The translations under genes were made by a program, and so were the position numbers. This document shows positions 1-6,183 of a stretch of 6,183 bases of DNA, piece by piece (the stretch's first letter is position 1; the number at the start of each line of letters is the position of its first letter). This DNA comes from Nitrospirota bacterium (GTDB lineage: Bacteria > Nitrospirota_A > Leptospirillia > Leptospirillales > Leptospirillaceae): assembly GCA_021844645.1 (NCBI GenBank), contig JAKBTA010000076.1:1-6183 (forward strand), given 5' to 3'. The notes under the pieces were generated by a model that worked only from the letters and a program-made list of their open reading frames with translations, had not been told where the DNA came from and searched no databases.

Positions 1-3000
1 GAGGCTGGTTGATGAGGTGGCCTACGAGCATTGGCATCGGATGCTCTTTGCCCGCTTTCTGGCCGAGAACAATCTTCTCATCTACGATGGCGTTTCCGTG
101 ACTTTGGAGGAATGCGGGGAGCTGGCCGCCGAAAAAGGAATAAATAATGCCTGGGAGCTGGCGGCCAATCTGGCGTCAGAGATGTTGCCTCAGATTTTTA
201 GGGCCGAGTCGGTGGTCTTCGAGATTTCTTTTGCAGCGGAGTATCAGGGGAGGCTGGAGCGTCTGGTGGCCGATCTTCCGAAGGAGGTATTTTTCGCCTC
301 GGACTCTTTGGGGTGGGTTTATCAATTCTGGCAGGCAAAGAGCAAGGACGAGATCAATGCCTCCGAGGTGAAAATCGGGGGCCGGGAGCTTCCTGCGGTG
401 ACCCAGCTCTTCACCGAGCCCTACATGGTGAATTTTCTTCTCGACAATTCCCTGGGGGCCTGGTGGGCCGGACGACGGTTGAACGAAACGGATTGGACGG
501 AAACAAAAGCCGAAGAGGAGTTACGGACCAAGGCTGCGATTCCCGGTGTGCCGCTTTCTTCTCTGCGGTTTGTGAAGGAGAAGGGGAGATGGTCTCCCGC
601 CTCCGGCACCTTTCCGGGCTGGCCCGCGCAGCTGAAGGATCTCAAGGTCCTCGATCCCTGCTGCGGGTCGGGACATTTTCTGGTGGCCGTGTTCCTGATG
701 CTGGTTCCCATGCGAATGGAGATGGAGGGTCTGTCGGCCCGTAAAGCAGTGGATAAGGTTCTCTCCGAAAACATCCACGGCCTGGAGCTCGACCGACGTT
801 GTGTGGAACTGGCGGCCTTTGCCTTGGCGCTAGCCGCCTGGAGATATCCCGATGCGGGGGGGTATCGTCCCCTTCCTGAGATCCATGTTGCCTGTTCTGG
901 TCTTGCTGTCACTTCAAAGAAAGAGGACTGGGAAGCCCTGGGAGGGAAGGATCATACCCTGGCTGTCATTTTGGGAGAATTCCATGACACGTTTAAAAAC
1001 GCTCCCGTTTTGGGGAGCTTGATCGATCCGGAATCAAGTAACACCCTGAAAACGGTCCGGAATTCGAAGAATACGCTCAATCTCTCCGCTCTTCTCGATG
1101 CGGCGCTCTCGGGGGAAAAAAACGATGAGCGCGTTGAGACGGGAGTGGTGGCCCAGGGGGTGGTCAAGGCGGCGTCGATTCTTTCCTCCAAATATCACTT
1201 GGTTGTGACGAATGTTCCCTACCTCTCCCGAGGGAAACAAGCAACGGTCCTGAAGGAGTTCTGCGAAAAGACCTACTCGGAAGCCAAGAGCGATCTTGCC
1301 ACTGTTTTTCTGGAGCGTTGTCTCAAGCTTTGTACGGAGGGAGGGACGACCAGTATCGTTCTTCCCCAGAACTGGCTGTTTCTGACGACCTACAAGAAGT
1401 TCCGGGAGAAGCTTCTGAAAAGCGATACCTGGCATTTGATTGCGAGGTTGGGGGAAGGCGGCTTCGAATCATCGGCGGCGGCTGGTGCGTTTACTATTCT
1501 CATCGTTTTGAGCCGTGGGAATCCAGTCGGACGGTCTCTCTTGGAAAATGAGGAGAATGAACATCAGATTCGGGGGATGGATGTTTCAGGGTTCAGTACA
1601 GCGGCTCAAAAGGCTGCCGAGATGATCAAGGGAGAGATAAAAGAAGTTTCACAAACGGGTCAGCTTCGTAATCCGGATGTGAGGGTTATGTTAGCGGAAG
1701 AGGTTAACCTCTATTTGTTAGAAAATTTAGCTCGAGGGTTGGCTGGAATACAAACAGGTGATTATTCACGGTTTGGTCGATATATCTGGGAAATTGATAC
1801 TACTGACCCCAATTGGTCATTTCAGCATACAACCGTTGTGGACTCCATTGACTTCGGTGGTCTGACTCAAGCGATATTCTGGGAGTATGGGAAAGGAGAA
1901 CTAATCTCTTTTGTAAAAGAAAGGCTTGGTGAAAATACTGGCGCGTGGATTAGGGGAATCGATGCACTTGGGAAGCGAGGGGTAATTGTTAGCTCTATGC
2001 GGAGTCTTCCGGTAACAAGATATATGGGAGGATTAATCGACAATAATGCAGCTCTGGTGTTCCCTAATGATGATTCTCACCTCCCCGCCATCTGGTGCTT
2101 TTGCTCCTCTCCGGAATACAACGAAGCGGTAAGGAGTATTGATCAAAGTTTGAAAGTTACCAATGCCACCCTGGTCAAGGTCCCCTTCGACCTCGACCGA
2201 TGGGCTTCAGTTGCCGCTGAAAAATACCCCAACGGTCTGCCCAAACCCTTCTCCAACGATCCTACCCAATGGATCTTTCATGGCCATCCCGCAGGATCGG
2301 TCGAATGGGATGAGAAGAAGAAATGGACCACCTCCGGAAAGCTTCGCATTGATGACACCGTTTTGCAGGTTGCTGTCGCCCGGCTACTAGGATATCGATG
2401 GCCCTCAGAACTTGATCCAACAATGGAACTGGCCGCTGAACAGCGGGAGTGGGTCAATCGCTGCGAAATGCTTTTACCCTTATCCTGCTCCACGGGAATC
2501 GTCTGCATCCCTCCGGTGTGCGGAGAAACGGGGGCAACGGACCGACTGCTGAATCTCCTGGCCGCAGCATATGGCAAGGACTGGTCAACCGACATCCTCC
2601 TGCAACTGCTTTCTGCCTCCGACAACGCCGGCAAATCCCTCGAACGCTGGTTGAGGGACAAGTTCTTCTTACAGCACTGCCGTCTCTTCCATCATCGCCC
2701 CTTCATCTGGCAGATCTGGGATGGGTTGAATGATGGGTTCTCCGCTCTGGTGAACTATCACCAGCTCGACTTCAAAAAACTGGAAGCGTTGACCTATACC
2801 TATCTCGGCGACTGGATTGCCCGTCAGAAGCAGAATATTACTCAGAAGGTGGAAGGTTCCAATGAAAAATTGGCTGCGGCCGAAGGGCTGAAAAGTAAAC
2901 TGGAACTGATTCTGAAAGGTGAAACGCCTTACGATATCTTTGTCCGCTGGAAGTCCATCGAAAAACAGCCCATCGGGTGGCATCCGGATATCAACGATGG

Positions 3001-3220
3001 CGTACGTCTCAACATCCGTCCGTTTATGACCGCCGAGGTGTTGCGGTTCAACAAAAGACCCCAGGTCAATATCACTTGGGAAAAAGATCGGGGGACCGAT
3101 GTGGAATCGGCCCCCTGGTTCAAGACTTTCAAAGGAAAACGCATTAACGACCACCATCTCACTCTCGAAGAAAAACGGATGGCACGGGAAGGGCTTAACC
3201 GAAAGGGCGATCAAAAATGA
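1..3220 (+). CDS. PglX/Eco57I-like adenine-specific DNA methyltransferase (5' partial)
   Basis: This probably transfers a methyl group from S-adenosylmethionine to N6 of adenine in a specific DNA site, as in BREX PglX or type IIG enzymes. Residues are numbered from the GTG at 17. Seen: SAM-binding motif I DPCCGSGHF (213-221), the following IHGLELD segment (acidic D259), and catalytic motif IV as NVPY (399-402), then a conserved-looking stretch ending in LPQNWLF. Residues of about 480-730 fit a target-recognition region. The C-terminal part carries GWHPDINDGVRLNIRPF (987-1003), a pattern I associate with PglX-type C-termini. The frame is open to the window edge, and the stretch around AYEHWHRMLFARFLAENN looks like mid-domain family sequence. 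The gene therefore most likely starts upstream; GTG at 17 is only the first possible start here and lacks a well-spaced ribosome binding site. The stop overlaps the AIPR start. No nuclease motif was recognised in the visible part. The methylase call is firm; membership in a named defence system is not. Confidence 0.9.
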   Translation, partial: RLVDEVAYEHWHRMLFARFLAENNLLIYDGVSVTLEECGELAAEKGINNAWELAANLASEMLPQIFRAESVVFEISFAAEYQGRLERLVADLPKEVFFASDSLGWVYQFWQAKSKDEINASEVKIGGRELPAVTQLFTEPYMVNFLLDNSLGAWWAGRRLNETDWTETKAEEELRTKAAIPGVPLSSLRFVKEKGRWSPASGTFPGWPAQLKDLKVLDPCCGSGHFLVAVFLMLVPMRMEMEGLSARKAVDKVLSENIHGLELDRRCVELAAFALALAAWRYPDAGGYRPLPEIHVACSGLAVTSKKEDWEALGGKDHTLAVILGEFHDTFKNAPVLGSLIDPESSNTLKTVRNSKNTLNLSALLDAALSGEKNDERVETGVVAQGVVKAASILSSKYHLVVTNVPYLSRGKQATVLKEFCEKTYSEAKSDLATVFLERCLKLCTEGGTTSIVLPQNWLFLTTYKKFREKLLKSDTWHLIARLGEGGFESSAAAGAFTILIVLSRGNPVGRSLLENEENEHQIRGMDVSGFSTAAQKAAEMIKGEIKEVSQTGQLRNPDVRVMLAEEVNLYLLENLARGLAGIQTGDYSRFGRYIWEIDTTDPNWSFQHTTVVDSIDFGGLTQAIFWEYGKGELISFVKERLGENTGAWIRGIDALGKRGVIVSSMRSLPVTRYMGGLIDNNAALVFPNDDSHLPAIWCFCSSPEYNEAVRSIDQSLKVTNATLVKVPFDLDRWASVAAEKYPNGLPKPFSNDPTQWIFHGHPAGSVEWDEKKKWTTSGKLRIDDTVLQVAVARLLGYRWPSELDPTMELAAEQREWVNRCEMLLPLSCSTGIVCIPPVCGETGATDRLLNLLAAAYGKDWSTDILLQLLSASDNAGKSLERWLRDKFFLQHCRLFHHRPFIWQIWDGLNDGFSALVNYHQLDFKKLEALTYTYLGDWIARQKQNITQKVEGSNEKLAAAEGLKSKLELILKGETPYDIFVRWKSIEKQPIGWHPDINDGVRLNIRPFMTAEVLRFNKRPQVNITWEKDRGTDVESAPWFKTFKGKRINDHHLTLEEKRMAREGLNRKGDQK
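3202..3220 (+). promoter_or_regulatory. Coupled stop/start (ATGA) with weak ribosome binding site
   Basis: AAAGGG at 3202-3207 is followed nine bases later by ATGA at 3217-3220. There the AIPR start codon overlaps the TGA stop of the methylase. Such an overlap usually means that ribosomes finishing the first gene re-initiate on the second, which keeps the two proteins in linked amounts. The overlap is seen directly; the coupling is inferred. Confidence 0.7.
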
Positions 3221-4926
3221 ATATCAACGCCTCCATCATCGATCAGCGTCTTACCGCCGTTTGCAAGGAGATTCGGGAGCGTGCCAAGGAAGAGTTACGG
3301 GTGACCGATGAGGAGAAACTCCGATCGCTGTCCTTTATCTATCTTTGTGTCAAAACCGTTCTCGATCTCGATACAGACGCCGCCTTCGATTGTTTGACCG
3401 AAGGAGGAGGCGACTTTGGGGTGGATGCCATCCATCTGTCGGAAGAATACGATGGCGAGTTTACCGTGACGCTCTTTCAGGGAAAGTATCAGAGGAATCT
3501 TGAGGGGGGATCCAATTTTTCGGAGAGCGGGATCAATGACCTGATCAACGCCGTGCGGTATCTTTTTGATCCCGGAGCAGATCTTCAGCATATCAATGAT
3601 CGCTTGAAGGCACGGATCGAAGAGGCCAGAAGTCTGATCCGGGACGGATACATTCCTCAAGTTCGGTCACTGCTCTGCAACAATGGACTTTCTTGGAACC
3701 AGTCTGGACAGGAGGCGATCGATCGGGCGGAGTTCGGAAATCAGGTTGTCTGGGAGCACGTGAATCATGATCGTCTGGTCGGCATCATTCAAGCGAGCAA
3801 GCCGGTCGATGAAACACTCCAGCTCACGGGGCGTGCCATCATCGAGGATATGGACTTTAGCCGGGTTCTGGTGGGACGTGTTTCTGTTCGGGAAGTAGCG
3901 GCCCTGATTGAGCGGCATGGGGAGAGGCTTCTGGAGCGAAATATCAGACGTTACCTCGGACTTCAGGGCAATCGTGTCAACGAGGCCATCCAGAAGACCC
4001 TAAAAGGACCTGAGACCAGCAATTTTTATTTCTATAACAATGGGATCACCCTGACCTGCGACAAGTTCGCTCACAATGCACTGCAAAGCGGGGATTATCA
4101 GGTTCAGATCGAGAACCTGCAGATCATCAACGGCGGTCAGACCTGCATGACGATTTACCGGACATTGAAGGAACTGAAGGGAATGAACCATCTACTCGAC
4201 AAGGTCTCCCGTGCTTATGTTTTGCTCAGGCTTTACCAGTTACCGAAGAAAAATGAGGATTTTGTCCGTCAAATCACCTATGCGACCAACAGCCAGAATC
4301 CGGTAGAACTCAAGGATCTCAAGGCCAACGATGATCTCCAGAAGCGTTTGGAAATAGATATCGGACAACTTGGATTTGTTTATAAGAGAAAACGTACCGA
4401 TGGGGGAGGCAAAAATGATATTACCTCCGGAGTGGCCGCCGAGGCTCTTCTGGCCGTATGGCGCCAAGCTCCTCATCAGGCAAAGTTCTTTGCGCGGGAA
4501 CATTTTGGAAAATTGTACGAAACAATCTTTACCCAAGACCTCAATGGTGCCCAGGTTATTTCAGCGATACTTCTCTATCGGATTGCGGAAAATCGCCGCA
4601 GGAGGCCGGAAACGGATGATCCATTTTTCGTGCGCTATGGCTCATGTTTTATCGCCATGCAGATGGGTCGGCGTCTTTTGCGGGATCTGGGAGTGTCGCT
4701 GTCTGGATTGAGCCATCAGAACTTTACGGAGGCGATCAGACTGATCGAGGAAAAGGGTGTGGAATACTATTCCGAATCCGTTCAGGACGTGAAGAAGGCA
4801 CTTGAGTCTCTGTATGGGTGTGGGGGAAAAGATATCCTTGATGTCGTCTCTTTCCAGCAGCTTTCGGCGACATTCAGGAGAGGGGATCTGATCCACACTC
4901 TTATTAAGATGGATCTTTCTCGTTAA
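3217..4926 (+). CDS. AIPR-family protein with N-terminal nuclease-like domain
   Basis: A complete 569-residue protein of the AIPR (abortive infection phage resistance) family. The N-terminal part resembles an Mrr-like PD-(D/E)XK nuclease: GGGDFGVDAI with D66/D70, then a strand ending in FQGKY with the Q88-x-K90 pair. The central AIPR signature is clear: NNGIT (274-278), INGGQT (304-309) and TNSQNPV (357-363). No signal peptide or membrane segment is seen, so it should be cytoplasmic. The ATG start overlaps the methylase stop as ATGA, with AAAGGG at 3202-3207 nine bases upstream, so translation is probably coupled to the methylase. The gene ends in tandem stops (TAATAA). The inferred role is a DNA- or RNA-cleaving effector partnered with the methylase; the fold supports this but the substrate is unknown. 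The family call rests on recognised motifs rather than a database search. Confidence 0.88.
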   Translation: MNINASIIDQRLTAVCKEIRERAKEELRVTDEEKLRSLSFIYLCVKTVLDLDTDAAFDCLTEGGGDFGVDAIHLSEEYDGEFTVTLFQGKYQRNLEGGSNFSESGINDLINAVRYLFDPGADLQHINDRLKARIEEARSLIRDGYIPQVRSLLCNNGLSWNQSGQEAIDRAEFGNQVVWEHVNHDRLVGIIQASKPVDETLQLTGRAIIEDMDFSRVLVGRVSVREVAALIERHGERLLERNIRRYLGLQGNRVNEAIQKTLKGPETSNFYFYNNGITLTCDKFAHNALQSGDYQVQIENLQIINGGQTCMTIYRTLKELKGMNHLLDKVSRAYVLLRLYQLPKKNEDFVRQITYATNSQNPVELKDLKANDDLQKRLEIDIGQLGFVYKRKRTDGGGKNDITSGVAAEALLAVWRQAPHQAKFFAREHFGKLYETIFTQDLNGAQVISAILLYRIAENRRRRPETDDPFFVRYGSCFIAMQMGRRLLRDLGVSLSGLSHQNFTEAIRLIEEKGVEYYSESVQDVKKALESLYGCGGKDILDVVSFQQLSATFRRGDLIHTLIKMDLSR

Positions 4927-5031
4927 TAACCTTCTTACGAAGCAATCGCTCATAATCACGGAGGTCCATTTGGTCCAAGCTGGATCTTCGTGGCAAACGT
5001 GACTTACGATTGACGTATTGGAGGGTATATA
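4927..5031 (+). other. Intergenic gap between the AIPR and PHP-ATPase genes
   Basis: A 105-nt gap that opens with a second in-frame TAA (4927-4929). It contains GGAGGT at 4960-4965, the short palindrome TTGGTCCAA (4970-4978) and a TTGACG hexamer at 5010-5015. TTGACG looks like a -35 box, but nothing resembling a -10 box sits about 17 bases downstream. No GC-rich hairpin followed by a T-run is seen, so transcription may read through. A weak promoter for the third gene cannot be excluded. No convincing small gene is present. Confidence 0.6.
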
Positions 5032-5077
5032 TTGAGTGACCAATACAAAGGAATGCGCTGGCTCAAGTGTGACTTAC
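4999..5077 (+). repeat. Short direct repeat GTGACTTAC spanning the gap and the start of the PHP-ATPase gene
   Basis: GTGACTTAC occurs at 4999-5007 in the gap and again at 5069-5077 inside the PHP coding region, 70 bases apart. The flanks are partly alike (TGGC before, TG after). It may be a chance match, a trace of a small duplication, or a protein binding site. Confidence 0.3.
5020..5025 (+). promoter_or_regulatory. Shine-Dalgarno site deciding the TTG start of the PHP-ATPase gene
   Basis: GGAGGG lies six bases before TTG at 5032. This is the best ribosome binding site in the window, and it is what selects TTG over the ATG at 5053. The latter has AAAGGA directly abutting it with no spacer. 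Confidence 0.75.
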
Positions 5078-6183
5078 AGATGCAAACTCCCGCAGACTCT
5101 CTCCATTGGCTTGGCGATCAAATGATCCATGGAAGTGAGAAGAAGGTTGCCCGTTCCTTCGCTGAAGCGTGTTATGAAAAGCGTTTGGATGTTGTAGGTA
5201 TTACTGATCACAATTTTCTAAGCAAGGAGTTATTTCCTTACTTCAAAGAGGCTTTTAAAGAGATTGAGCGTGAACACAATCATCGGATTACTTTGTTCCC
5301 TGGATTCGAATTTGAGGCAGATGTCGGCAAAGGAATTCACGTCCTTTGTTTATTTGAGCCCAATACAGATAGGGAGGAAGTTGATCACATTCTCACCGAA
5401 TGCGGAGTTAGTAGACCCAGAGTTTATGATGGTCGTTTGTCCAAATCCCAAAAAAGACTTCCTGAAATCCTGAAGATCATTCAAAAACCCGGAAAAAATG
5501 GAGCGTGGCGAGGAATCGTCATTATCCCTCATGTTTTTCAAGACAGCCTTTTCGATAATGATCGAATTAGCGAATGGCTACAACAAGAAGAGTTCAAAAA
5601 CTCAGACCTTTTAGCTGTAGAGGTACCAAAACCTGTCCACCTAATGAGCGCTGGTTTTAAAAAATTATTTCGTTCTGGGGAAGACTGTTTTCCGGAATGG
5701 AAACGAATTCGTTCTATAGCAACAATCATGTCTTCAGACAATAAGAAGCTTATTGAAGCAGACAATAATGGCAGACCTGTCAAAAATAGTATTGGATACC
5801 GGTATTCTTGGATAAAGATGTCGGAGCCGTCCATTGAGTCACTCAGGCAGGCTTTTTTGGACCATGAGTCGAGAATTATCCTTCCAGAAGATGTTTCGAC
5901 CGATGTTAACCCATCCAATCGAATTAAACAATCGCATATTCAATCTATTCATATCATGAATGTGTCATTTCTTGCGGATCAGGATATTTATTTCTCGCCC
6001 AATATGAACTGCATCATCGGTGGCAGAGGCAGCGGAAAATCAACGATTCTTGAATATCTCCGGATAATGCTAGGCAAAGACAAAGCCGAAGATCTTGATC
6101 AATGGACCCAAGAGCGTATCGATCGTATTCGAGGCACGTTAAAACTGACATTCCTCAAGTCGAAATTTGCATCGGGGATTTTT
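5032..6183 (+). CDS. PHP-domain/P-loop ATPase fusion, TrlF-like (3' partial)
   Basis: The first 384 codons of a longer gene; the frame is open to the window end and no stop is reached. The N-terminal region (about 10-285) follows the PHP phosphoesterase layout: KCDLQMQTP (12-20), ITDHN (57-61), GFEFE with E93, GIHVL with H103, IIPHV with H167, AVEV with E197 and SSDNK (234-238). An ATPase domain starts near residue 304, with Walker A GGRGSGKST (330-338) preceded by a strand-rich lead-in typical of SMC/RecF-type ATPases. Walker B and any coiled coil lie beyond the window. The TTG start is chosen because GGAGGG (5020-5025) sits six bases upstream and an in-frame stop lies at 5011-5013. ATG at 5053 is the alternative, but it has no properly spaced site. 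The metal ligands of the first HxH and last DxH are changed (Q16/Q18, K238), so hydrolase activity is uncertain. Base composition is clearly AT-richer than in the two genes upstream. It is probably a defence effector or sensor with the neighbouring methylase and AIPR protein; this is inference. Confidence 0.85.
   Translation, partial: MSDQYKGMRWLKCDLQMQTPADSLHWLGDQMIHGSEKKVARSFAEACYEKRLDVVGITDHNFLSKELFPYFKEAFKEIEREHNHRITLFPGFEFEADVGKGIHVLCLFEPNTDREEVDHILTECGVSRPRVYDGRLSKSQKRLPEILKIIQKPGKNGAWRGIVIIPHVFQDSLFDNDRISEWLQQEEFKNSDLLAVEVPKPVHLMSAGFKKLFRSGEDCFPEWKRIRSIATIMSSDNKKLIEADNNGRPVKNSIGYRYSWIKMSEPSIESLRQAFLDHESRIILPEDVSTDVNPSNRIKQSHIQSIHIMNVSFLADQDIYFSPNMNCIIGGRGSGKSTILEYLRIMLGKDKAEDLDQWTQERIDRIRGTLKLTFLKSKFASGIF

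Noticed and set aside
421..912. A 163-codon open frame on the minus strand
   Set aside because: It is antisense to the SAM-binding core of the methylase; the translated product is low in recognisable features and rich in Arg and Ser, as shadow frames usually are.
2669..3214. A 181-codon open frame on the minus strand
   Set aside because: It lies entirely antisense to the conserved C-terminal part of the methylase, shows no recognisable domain, and follows from codon bias of the real gene.
4960..4984. Possible terminator hairpin in the gap (TTGGTCCAA, TCCAAGCTGGA)
   Set aside because: The stems are only four bases, they overlap each other, and no T-run follows.
5010..5031. Possible promoter TTGACG...TATATA before the third gene
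   Set aside because: The two elements are only ten bases apart, too close for a standard -35/-10 pair, and the TATATA lies between the ribosome binding site and the start codon.
4956..5039. Short open frame in the gap (ends at TGA 5037-5039) and a 10-codon TTG frame at 4970-5002 behind GGAGGT
   Set aside because: The first has no usable start near a ribosome binding site, and the second is too short and has only a four-base spacer. Neither product resembles anything known to me.
4642..5043. Minus-strand open frame covering the end of the AIPR gene and the gap
   Set aside because: Most of it is antisense to the AIPR coding sequence, no domain is recognisable, and no good ribosome binding site was noted.
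5264..5473. A 69-codon + strand open frame inside the third gene
   Set aside because: It is in another frame from the continuous PHP-ATPase reading frame that starts at 5032 and covers the same bases.
5538..5918. Minus-strand 126-codon open frame within the third gene
   Set aside because: The + strand here encodes a continuous PHP domain with ordered family motifs, so this is a shadow.

Overview
The window holds three genes in a row on the + strand, and both outer genes are cut by the window edges. First is a large adenine-specific DNA methyltransferase of the PglX/Eco57I (type IIG-like) kind (1-3220, 5' end missing). Second is a complete AIPR-family protein with an N-terminal PD-(D/E)XK-type nuclease-like segment (3217-4926). 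Third is the first 384 codons of a PHP-domain protein fused to a P-loop ATPase, resembling the TrlF/PHP-SMC type (5032-6183, 3' end missing). No tRNA, rRNA, CRISPR array, insertion sequence or convincing terminator was seen.

Layout: the methylase stop and the AIPR start overlap as ATGA, so these two genes form one translationally coupled unit. A 105-nt gap (4927-5031) follows. It begins with a tandem stop, shows no clear terminator, and ends in a strong Shine-Dalgarno sequence ahead of a TTG start for the PHP-ATPase gene. The direction and short gap suggest a single operon, but the base composition changes. Hand counts of single 60-nt lines give about 53-58% GC in the methylase core and the AIPR gene, and about 37-43% in the PHP-ATPase gene. 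The probable target-recognition part of the methylase (about 1550-2060) is also AT-richer, mostly about 38-48%.

Working model (inference): this is part of a phage-defence or restriction-like island. The methyltransferase would mark host DNA, the AIPR protein could supply a nuclease that acts on unmarked or invading DNA, and the PHP-ATPase could be a sensor or a second effector. The methylase resembles the modification enzymes of BREX (PglX) and of some DISARM systems, but no PglZ, BrxC, helicase or DrmA/B gene is visible here, so I do not assign the locus to a named system. The most notable detail is that the PHP domain keeps several metal-site residues but has Gln-x-Gln where the first His-x-His normally sits, and Lys where the last Asp-x-His has its His.

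Host: a bacterium of moderate GC content using GTG/TTG/ATG starts with GGAGG-type ribosome binding sites. The sequence does not let me name a genus.
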